A stretch of DNA of 64,000 bases, from the NCBI GenBank assembly GCA_025345505.1, contig JANVCC010000018.1:59257553-59321552 (forward strand), in the 5' to 3' direction. The position numbers were made by a program, and so were the translations under genes. Origin of the DNA: Todiramphus chloris collaris (Eukaryota > Chordata > Aves > Coraciiformes > Alcedinidae). The first letter of the stretch is position 1. The number at the start of each line of letters is the position of its first letter. The notes under the pieces were generated by a model, which worked only from the letters and a program-made list of their open reading frames with translations, was not told the origin of the DNA and made no database searches. Below are positions 54,531 to 64,000 of the stretch, piece by piece.

Positions 54531-57125
54531 TTAGAAAGCAAGGGGGTTTGGAAGCTCCAAATTTTTGTTTCATGTGTGCATGCTTACTCACTCAGAGCAT
54601 AAAATCTGCTCTAAAAAAAAGTGCCTTCATTATTACATATAGTAGAAAGACAAATAGATAAATTGGGGTGAAAAAATACCAACCTCAAGTGTTTGAGGGG
54701 GCAGAGGGAATTATATACTATGGTTCTTAAGCTTTTTCAGGATTATCTTTTGAGAGTTCATCCAAAATTAATGGAAATACCTCCTGGTCCTTTGGGTTCA
54801 AAGCACAAGTCACTTTCTTTTCCGCAGAATCTACTAACTATAAAAAGTCATTTCCATTTCTAATCTTCAAAGTAAATTACTGCTGATGGACAGGTAATGC
54901 AATAAGTTTCATTAACCTCATTTCCATAGTCACAGTATTAACTAAAATCTATTTTTCTTGTAGACATACTGATGTCTTTATACTAATGGTATAAAATAGT
55001 CTTATTTTTGTGAAATACACCAGTGAGGCACTCACCATCCATACAGATGTAGCAAGGTTTGAAAAATGAGTATAATTTTACTAGAATTAAAGAAGTCTGC
55101 TCTGGGATTTGAGGAAGTTGAAGTTAATGACCCAGTATCCTTAAAAATTACTTACATTTCCCACAATGTTGGCGGAGAAGAAGAAAAATGCATGTAAAAA
55201 GTTACACACACAATCCTGCTCCCCCAGTTTTCCACCACAGGGAATCACTGAACTAACATGGAGCTGCACTGAATAATTTTCCTCTGTTTTAAACAGAGGA
55301 TACAGTCACTGGTATTGGGGTAAATATGACTTTGTTCAGGTAGACCTTAGTTAAGGACTGTGGCTGCTGACTTTCTGTGGCTGTCTTCTTGCAATTACTT
55401 GTAATAGATCTCTACATGAATGACTTAGAAATAATGAAAGTCCTTAAAGACCTGTTTAATCAGGTATTCCAGCTTATCCTCCTGCAGTGTCCCTGAGTGT
55501 CCCTCAGAACTCCTGGCTCCTGTGCTATGACAAACTCCAGGACATGTTGCCTCTCTGCTCTTGGCACATGTCTGCCTCCATGCTAGCACTTCCATCTCAG
55601 GCTGGCAGAGCACAGCATTTGCTGCATGCAGAGGCAAATGTAGTTTTGACACCAGACTGTGTGTCCAAAAAAATATGCTTGATAAGTCAAACCATGGAAA
55701 AAGGTGGGTTAACACCCCTCAGTTTGGAGTCAGATGAGTATATCAACCTGTTAAAAAGAACATGCATGCATTGCACTGATATGTAATGTATGTTGGAATA
55801 AAAGATGTCAGAGGAACAGAGGAACAGTGCTATGAACTAAGCCATAGGTTCAGTGCTTTTCAAAGAATGGGGGTTGTTTATCTGTTACAATGCAAATCAA
55901 GTGGGAATAAAAATTTGGGATACTTTTACAATGTCAATGAAAAAAGAAAAGGTGAAAATTTAAGTTCATGTTGAGAGGTATGTTATTTGTAGGACGGTGA
56001 AGTAAGAAAGGGAATTCTTTTATTCTGCTTGGCTCCTAGTTACAATAATGAAACAACTTTTGGCATGAAAATTTGGAAGACACTAGTAAAAATTATGAGA
56101 TTAGAAAATATAATGTAAAGGCGACTGGGTTTGTTTAGTCTAGAAAACAGAAGACTTAAAGGGGATATGTTAACGTAATCCTCCAATATGTAAAATGTTA
56201 TAGGGAGGACAATGTACATTTGCTCTCCTTTTCTCTTTGGGAACAGGACAAGAAGAGATCTACTTAATTTTTGGCAAAGCAAGAAATCAGACTTTAGGTG
56301 AAAATGCCCAATTGGGTTATCGACATATGGGAACTGATGTACTAATGAAGCTGTGGATCACCCGTTATGCCAGGATTTCTAAAAGCAATCATGGATGAAC
56401 ATCCATCAGGCATGGCCTGTGTGTACTTAATCCTGCTTTGCTTCTGTGAGACAGGTTGGAGGCTCCCTTCTAGGCATTTTGGAAGACCTGCTTCTTCTGA
56501 AGTTTAGGATGACTTTAGCACAACATTTACTATCAAGTAGCTTATGCACAAAGTAAGTTATGGCCTTTTTTTTTTTTACTTTCAGTTGTTTTGTAGTTAT
56601 AACACTGATCTTTTCCTTTCTGCTTCATCTTTGTAACTGTGTACTTACATAATTGAGTGTATTGAATTAAATAATCACAGGTACTTCAGTTAAGAACTTA
56701 CCCAATTTTTTTGTTGGTGCAGCTATTACACAGAAGAATTTACAATTTTAGAATTTACGAGAATTTACTTTTTACCTGGAAGTTCAAAATGGATATATCT
56801 TAGTTATTTTGGTTAAAAACCTGAAGTCTATGACAATAAAAGCTTTGTGTTATACTCCTTCACTTTCTCATTGATACTCATTTGGATTTTTCCAGGAAAC
56901 AGAAAATAGAAAAATATCTTTTTGTAAAAAGTTTTATTCTGTACTTCAGAACAATTGTACTGATATTATATGGTCATCTTTAAGGAAGTCATACTGGAAA
57001 GGATTTTGAAAGGTGGGTTTTTTTTTTTTTTCAGTGGATCTCTAGTTCTTGGGTGGGTTAGATAAAAGACATTGATCCTGGAGGTGGGAGGCTGCATGTC
57101 AGGATTCACAGTTTAGGCAGGAGTT

Positions 57126-57155
57126 AAACTAATGCATGCAAAACTAATGCATGCA
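57126..57155. repeat. Two tandem 15-bp units AAACTAATGCATGCA
   Basis: Two exact adjacent copies, each containing the self-complementary TGCATGCA, so the pair can form alternative hairpins. Confidence 0.95.
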
Positions 57156-57884
57156 TTGCTACATTTTCAGACTTTCATAAGAATTGTTATAAACCCACTT
57201 TTTCTCAGGTTAGTACCAACAGCAAAATAGAGAAGATGATGACAAGCTCTCTAATTAGCTTGAACCATTTGTCCTAGGAAGCTTACAAAGTACTTGCCAG
57301 GTTTTTAAAATCCTTATCGGTAAGTATTCTAATATCAGCAAGCAAAACTCTTAACCATTAAATGAAGATTTTACTTTTCTAGGCATTATCAGCAAACACC
57401 TACTCCTAAGTGTTTAGGCTTTACACCTTAGCTGGTGATAAGTGACTTCCAAAAATCCTGTATGACTGCCTGCTTCCACTGTGCTTCCCAGTAAAAGGCT
57501 GATTTAAGGGCCCTCCAGAAACCTCTTTTTGGGCACCGTTTCTCTAAATAATTCTCCAAATGACTTTATTATGAATTGGATGCTTTGACCCAGATCAAGT
57601 GAACATGGAAGTCAATGGGACTGCCACCACTAACTATGCTGAGCATAGAGTCAGGCCCCTGAAGTTTTTGGAAGTGTAAGGCCAAAATTAACATGGCTGA
57701 GGCTGAGCCAGCCAGTGATCGGTCAGAGCAGGCAGCTAGAGAAAGCTAACTTCACTTCTGTGCACAGTAGTGACCAAGATTGGAATGACCCTACTGCGAT
57801 AAAAGACATACCAGCTTCTACTCAACCTTTTTTTCCTTTTTTTTAGGATATGGAAAAAAGTTATTTAAAAAAGTCCATTACTTC

Positions 57885-57903
57885 TTTTTTTTTTTTTTTT
57901 TTT
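57885..57903. repeat. Poly-T run, 19 bp
   Basis: An uninterrupted T homopolymer in AT-rich sequence. No retroposon body recognised. Confidence 0.9.
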
Positions 57904-60900
57904 GTATGTGTGTTGATAGGAAGGAATGGAGCACAGACAGCTGCTTTCTCTTCTAAGCCATCTAATCTTTTGGAAACTTCCAGGAATGATATAGAGATGT
58001 GCTCAGCTGTCATTTGTATGACCACTTGTGGCTAATTAGGAGGAAGAATTGAGAGAGTTAGGGGTTAGTTAGAAATGCCAGAGGCTGTGGATATATCTAT
58101 ACCTTGCATCTGTAATTCAGGTGCTTATCTTGACATTCTCAGGCTCTGGAACTGTACTTATTTTCCTCTATGGATACCAGAGTCCTGGGCTGTCCTTTGG
58201 AACAAATATGGTCTTCCCCAAGATGATACCCACAAATTATTCTGGGGATAATTTACTCCCAGAAAACTCTAGTTTGACTTGTTCAGCTTTATGCAGTATA
58301 CTTATGCTCTTGAGTGCCATCACAGAGGTTCATACCATGCCTCATGGTGTGCATTAATTTGACATCATGCTATAAAGATGCTGCTGCAGCAGGCTGAAAT
58401 GTTCTAAAAGGTCACAACATAAAATAATGATGTCTTAGGGCCTCAGGGGCTTCCCATGGGCTCCAGAGGAGGCAGCAGGTGTGCTGCTGCACAGTGTAGC
58501 CCTGAACAGCATGGACACAAGTCACCCTGTGCTACCTGGTATTGGATTGTTCCCTAGGAGGAAGCCTGTAGCAGTGTGGTTGTAGTTGGTGCTATAGAGA
58601 TAAAATAAAGAGTTCCTAAAACAAGAAAGAAACAGAGTTATTTTTAAGAATTCTGAGAAGAATGAGGAAGATCTAAAGAAAAAATTATTTACAATCTGTT
58701 CAGACAATAGAAGGGATGAAGGATGAAAAGCACGCTAGTTGGATAAAAGAAGCTCATTCTACTTCTGCCAAAACTTCATTATAATATGCCTCAGCCAAGC
58801 CCCAAATAGTAATTTGCTCTACCATAATTCCTGCATTCAATTACCAGTGAAATATATTCACTGCTGGTGGTTAGCATCCAGCCTTTGAAATGGTGCACTA
58901 AATGCCCCATTTTTATATTATTTCATCAGAAAAAAGTCATAATTTAACTTTGTTTTGCAAGTATTCTGACAGATTGAGGAAGGCTCTTTTTATTTTGCTG
59001 CTATTTATTTGCTCGGGTGAGTTCCTTGCAGAATTTTTGGCATCCAAAAATCAAGACTTGAATGCAGCATCTTTTCTCCTTAAGCAGAATGTTGTGCACT
59101 GAAGGTTCAGCCCTCCTTTTTCCTCCTCATGCCAAATCCCTGGAGAGCAGAGAGGCAGAATGATTCCTCAGACCAACAGAAGGCTTCGTTGCAAAGACAC
59201 TCTAGCAAGGATTGTGCCATTCTGGAAGGAAATTTTTCTTTCTGTTCTTCAATCTTCTCTTCGGAAAAAAAGACAAAGACCTTGATGAAAGGTCCTGAAA
59301 TCTAGACTCACTGTGGCCAGCACACAGAAAAGCCTCCTCAGCCCAGGGAAACCAACAGGGAAATGCCACCAACTATAGGAAGCAACCACTTGCAGGCCTA
59401 TGGGAAAATGGAAAATACGCTACAAATGCAAGTCTTTTTCAAGAATTTCTGCTTCCCCCAAAGCTTTGACAATCCTTCCTCAGCACCAGCTGGTGTGTAC
59501 TGGGAAGTCTGGCCAGGAATATTGGCAGAAACGTGGGCAAGTGCCATGTCAAATATCTTCAGTCCCGTGCTTGGCCTTCTAGAGAGCTGTGCAGAAGCAG
59601 TGGGGTGTGGCGGTCCATGAGAGCTCTCTGCAGCAGTGATTTCCTCTGGAAGTACGGGTGCTCCACAGCTTACGTGTCCCAGACATACAGTCTTGAAGTA
59701 ATGGGAAATGGTTTGGACAGATTTGGTGGGTGCACTGACTATTTTAGTGACCCCTTGGGCTTCCTAAGCAATAGAGGTATAAAGAAGTGAAGGTTCTGTT
59801 GCACATACAGAATAAATCACATGCATTTATACTGAACTTTAAATCTGAGGCTGTTAACATAAGCACTTTGACCTCTAGAGGAAGAGTAGTACAAAACAGA
59901 GGAGCAATATTTTTACATCACTTCACCTTCAGGACAGCATGAGAGAAGAGCCACAAAGTCAAGCTTCTTCTTGGTACATTCCCTCCACTTGACAGCTTGA
60001 ATTTTTTTATATATATTGTGCAATATCAAAGTCCTGGGATGGCACAAAAAGAAAAGCCTCAAACTATACCAAAGGATGTTTTAGTCTTAAAAATTTCAGT
60101 ACTAAACTAATTACTGTGCCTCATAGCTGTGATAGAAATGTTTATATATGTGCACAATGGCTTTCATCAACCATCACTTTACCATCAAAGCAAAAAAAAA
60201 AAATCATCCATTTACTCTGTTCTAAAAAATGTTCCTAAACTAATGATAACCAAAAACACTTATACAGGCACCCCCTGGTTTGGTTTTAATTGTAGAAAAC
60301 TTAATTTATGTGCGCAATTTTATTTTAAAATGCTACAGTCCTTGCTCAGGAAGGTTTTTCTTCCTTTTTGGGGAGCTACTTCCCTTGCAGAAAGCACACA
60401 TAAATACATATGTATATTAGGCATACCAAAGATCTGTGAACTGGTCTTAGTTTTGTTTAGTTTAGTTTTGTTTTACTTAATTTTATTTTTTTTTTTTATC
60501 TGCTGATGCTTCTATGTGCAAGTAATTCCAAACTGAGCCAAATTGCTGAGATGGTTATCTTGTTTCGAGAAAGTAAGTAGAGTTAAAACATGCATAAGTT
60601 CATTCAATGATCAGGGGACTCTCTGTGCTGCCACTGCTTTTCTTGTGCCCTCTTCCTCACCCTTCTTTTACATATACTGTGGCACATCCTGAAAAAGAAG
60701 TCTCCATCCACCATCCCCTTGATATTGATATAAAGGCAGCTTCACCTCCACCCAGATTCTTCCCTTTCCTCAGTAACCATGAAAACACAACATCCATCTT
60801 TCCCTCTCTCTTACTGTGTCTTTGGACTTTAAGCCAGGTAAGAGTATGAGCTATAAATTGAAGTGAAATATACAGCTGGATAAATAAAGTGAGGCGAAAG

Positions 60901-61223
60901 GGAGAAAAAGGGAAATGTGTTTCCTATCACAGAGTTTAAAAAACAGACTTGGCACACACGGGGAAAAAACAAAACAGGAAACAAGGTTCTACATATAAAT
61001 TAAACTTTTTCACCCTGAACCTTTTTAGATAGCCCAGGAGTAATAAGAACGTGTGTTTCTTGGAGCAGCAAAGCAAGCATTCCAACACTAAATGGCTTCC
61101 TGTTCAACACGTTCAAAGCCAGAGACTGTTTTTGGGGGTTGGTTAGAAATATGTGTGAAGTATGCACTTTTACTCTTGGCCAAATCAAATGTTTTTAATC
61201 TCCCCCTTGTCCCCTCCCCCACC

Positions 61224-61250
61224 AAAAAAAAAAAAAAAAAAAAAAAAAAG
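61224..61250. repeat. Poly-A run, 27 bp
   Basis: The longest A homopolymer in the window, preceded by a pyrimidine-rich CCCCCTTGTCCCCTCCCCC block. No SINE body or target duplication was recognised. Confidence 0.92.
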
Positions 61251-62231
61251 AAGGCAAAATGTGACCAAAGTTTTCTCCTTCACTGAGGAAGTTCAATGAT
61301 TAGTCTTCAGTTAACCTGCAAACATTCACAATGCCCAGCAAAGATACTTAAAAAGGAACTGGTCAACATCATACTGCACTGATTATTTGAAGCAGTTGAG
61401 CTGTGATGAGTAGATATGTATAAGAGCTCAAGAACTTGGCCCAGTGCAATGACAGGGAAACAGCAAATGTTTGAGGATGTGAAGTGTATTACAGCATTTT
61501 CCCCCATTGGTGTCAAACCTATAACACACAAATTCTTGATCTGTTTTCTTCTTCTACTGCATCAGCTTTAAATGTTATTTGGTACTGCATGTTCTTTGCA
61601 GATAGGTCTTTAGGGTTTGGGTTTTTTTTTTAGGTTTACAAGGTTTGATTACGTAGCCCAAAGTGAAAACAGCACACATAGGGAAAAAACATGGAACACC
61701 ATATGCTATGGATTTGCCAAGGTGAGGAGGTTTTCCAGTTCCTCACTGAAGCCACAGGGTATGTTTTGAAAAAAAGTCACAAAAATACACCTTTTTTTTT
61801 CACAGCTAGTGGGCAATAGTTGTGTCTAACTAACCCAGGCCTCAATTTGTCCCTTTCAGTATAATTTCAGAAGTCTCACCAATTACTGCTTCTAGTAACA
61901 TTTTTCCTCCCAACTCCAAACAAACAGAAGCCATGTAAGTGGTAGCCAACTATTTTCTTTTCATTTTTTTTTTTTTTTCATTCCAGTGTTTTTGATCAAA
62001 CTCAGGATCTAAACTCTGTTCTGTTTCCATATTTGAAGAATTCTATGTACTGAGTACAGTCCAAGGTGGTATGCTGTTGTGAGACGTTAGTCTTGTCTGT
62101 TGCTGTTACGCCACTTTGAATGAACCAAGCTGCATACTTTGTTTTGATTCTTTCTGCCTATTTTTTTACCAAACCCCCCCAAACATTAATAAGCCCTTAT
62201 AAGCATATAATATAAACATACGTTATATAGC

Positions 62232-62518
62232 TCTTCTCAGTGACGTCAAAAGATAGGACAAGGGGCAAAGGGTGCAAGCTGGAACAAAGGAGGTCCCATG
62301 TAAACGTAAGGAGAAACTTTTTCGCAGTGAGGGTGACAGAACACTGTAACAGGCTGCCCAGGAAGGTTGTGGAGTCTTCTCTGAAGACATTCAAAACCCA
62401 CCTGAACGCATTCCTATGTGACCTGATCTAGGTGATCCTGCTCTGGCAGGGGGGTTGGACTTGATAATCTTTCGAGGTCCCTTCTAACCCCTAACATTCT
62501 GTGATTCTGTGACTCTGT
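62232..62518 (+). mobile_element. CR1 retrotransposon 3' end
   Basis: A 5'-truncated CR1 of about 287 bp. It carries the terminal part of ORF2 (a readable stretch contains [20 protein letters not shown]) and the 3' end with GGTTGGACTTGATAATCTTT, ending CATTCTGTGATTCTGTG. An exact CRE, TGACGTCA, sits at 62241-62248 near its left edge. Confidence 0.93.
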
Positions 62519-63594
62519 AATATTTTTGGGGTTTTGCTTGAAGAAAATGCATCCTAGGAAGTGGTTTGGAGCTCCAGTCTCAACTATGACAGCAAAATTC
62601 AACCTGTGCTGGTTTGCACCAGACTAAGCAATGATTTCTTTTTGTCCTAGTCAACGATACTACTCATTTCCAGAGGTACTGCTGAAGACAGAACTAACAA
62701 AGATAGTAGGACAATGAATACTAGGTAGACTTCATTGATGAGTCATCTCTGGACCTTCACATACTTCAATCTCATATCATACTTGATATTCAGAGGTATT
62801 TCTGGGGCGGGAGAGTGAGAAATGACCAATGAAGGAGAGTTTTCCTGCAGCTGTCCCTCTTTGAAAATCCAGCTTTCCCAGGGAGAGACACAGGAGTTCA
62901 GTTTCTAGAGATTCTGTGGCAGCTGCTCAGTGAGACTCTTCTGACACTTCTCTGGCACACTTAAATTCAATTTTAGTTCAATTCCATGTGTTCTACATTG
63001 TGTTCTGCCCTTCAGACTCATTCCTTCCCATAAGCCCATCCAAAAGAAAAGCATCATTTTTGTTTGCTATATCTGAATGCTGCAACTTCCTTTCCCCTGA
63101 CCTTCACCATTAACCCTTTTAAGTTCTGTTCTATCTTCCTTACATCTAATACCATATTTCTACACACCAGTTATTCTTCTGGTGTGTTAAATCAGTCATT
63201 CACAACCCAACATCAGTTTTCAGGAATGGGAGTAGGTGTAGGTATGTCCCATGGGAATTCCAGGGTCCAAACTTTCTGCAGAGTCATGTTGGCAAAATTA
63301 CAGGCTCGCAATAGTGACCAGTATCAACAGGTTAAAAATGAAAGGCATACACTCTGGTGTAATCAATAGGTTTCTTGTACCTCAGTCTGTTCTTCTAAAA
63401 TTGACTTCGGAAACATATCCTTTCATGTGGGACAAGGCAAACTAATAATCTGCAAAATACTATGAAGATAGCCATGAATTTTATGAGTGAGTCATAACAT
63501 CTACTCCTGTTTCACACACACACTTTTGAGGAAAGACAGAAATAGACCATGATAAAAAATTAAATGATAGAGCATGAAAGAAAGAAGAAGAAAG
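62519..63594. other. Spacer before terminal satellite
   Basis: AT-rich, no gene or transposon that I can support. A small hairpin CTGGTTTGCACCAG lies near 62610-62623. The longest frame is 101 codons and looks like chance. Confidence 0.45.
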
Positions 63595-63666
63595 GAAAGG
63601 TTTGGGAAGGGAAGGTTTGGGAAGGGAAGCTTTGTGAAGTTTTGGGAAGGTTTGTGAAGGGAAGGA
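63595..63666. repeat. Degenerate GGGAAGG/TTTGTGAAG minisatellite
   Basis: Imperfect repetition of GGGAAGGGAAGGTTT-like and TTTGTGAAG words leads directly into the purine satellite, and the units differ from each other. Confidence 0.7.
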
Positions 63667-63689
63667 AAAAAGATGTAGCAAGATGTGAT

Positions 63690-64000
63690 GAGAGAGGAGA
63701 GGAGAGGAGAGGAGAGGAGAGGAGAGGAGAGGAGAGGAGAGGAGAGGAGAAGAGAAGAGAAGAGAAGAGAAGAGAAGAGAAGAGAAGAGAAGAGAAGAGA
63801 AGAGAAGAGAAGAGAAGAGAAGAGAAGAGAAGAGAAGAGAAGAGAAGAGAAGAGAGAAGGGGAAAGGAAAAAGGAAAGGGAAGGAAAGGGAAGGAAAGGG
63901 AAGGAAAGGGAAGGAAAGGGAAGGAAAGGAAAGAAGGAAAGGAAAGGAAAGGGAAGGAAAGGAAAGGAAAGGAAAGGAAAGGAAAGGAAAGGAAAGGAAA
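63690..64000. repeat. Compound homopurine pentanucleotide satellite
   Basis: All 311 bases to the window edge are A or G. It is ordered in three blocks: (GGAGA)n to about 63749, (AGAAG)n to about 63853, then (GGAAA)n mixed with GGGAA units to the end. The array continues beyond the window, so its length is unknown. Confidence 0.97.

Larger units (their letters stand above)
54531..62231. other. Non-coding region, distal part
   Basis: No gene recognised. It contains a 15-bp tandem pair AAACTAATGCATGCA (57126-57155), T runs at 57018-57031 and 57885-57903, and an A27 run at 61224-61250. The stretch near 57600-57660 (GAAGTCAATGGGACTGCC and GTCAGGCCCCTGAA) resembles ancient amniote interspersed repeats, but I cannot name one. 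The longest frame is 125 codons (60129-60506, plus), with no similarity that I can see. Confidence 0.5.

Noticed and set aside
62604-62632. TGTGCTGGTTT as a possible LTR start
   Set aside because: The sequence after it does not follow any LTR pattern that I know, and no TATA/AATAAA pair or 3' end was found.

Overview
The window looks like avian nuclear DNA (possibly another archosaur). It carries CR1 retrotransposon pieces with the typical 3' ends (ATTCTATGATT / ATTCTGTGATT), LTRs of a kind common in bird genomes, and one compact GC-rich vertebrate gene in an otherwise AT-rich, repeat-poor landscape. No operons, prophage, CRISPR or other prokaryotic features are present.

The one gene I can support fully is CCN2 (CTGF, connective tissue growth factor) on the minus strand. 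Its five coding exons are 12298-12348, 11921-12143, 11524-11775, 11079-11290 and 10469-10765. Every junction has GT..AG ends and the frame stays open. The predicted product is a 344-residue secreted protein with the order signal peptide, IGFBP, VWC, TSP1 and CTCK. A TATA box, a reversed CCAAT box, tandem TEAD sites, a SMAD/TEAD module and an AP-1 site lie upstream inside a CpG island of about 11.5-13.25 kb. A polyadenylation signal at 9447-9452 ends a 3'UTR of about 1 kb.

Layout by region. 1-9.4 kb is intergenic sequence on the 3' side of CCN2. It holds one striking coding-like terminal exon candidate (7896-8003, minus strand) that I cannot assign. 9.4-12.9 kb is CCN2 and its promoter. 13-64 kb is a long non-coding stretch upstream of CCN2. 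It contains four CR1 fragments (48.7, 50.3-50.8, 52.8-53.8 and 62.2-62.5 kb), two probable solo LTRs (34.5-34.9 and 53.95-54.5 kb), several short direct repeats and palindromes, and homopolymer runs. A homopurine satellite of at least 311 bp runs off the right edge. Known vertebrate gene order (ENPP1 - CCN2 - MOXD1) suggests this stretch lies between CCN2 and MOXD1, but no MOXD1 or ENPP1 exon is visible.

I see no evidence of a new multi-gene system. The observations most worth testing are the orphan exon at 7.9 kb, the nucleotide tracts in the CCN2 promoter and intron 1, the steroid-receptor-like palindrome at 31.58 kb, and the exact CRE that lies inside a decayed CR1.
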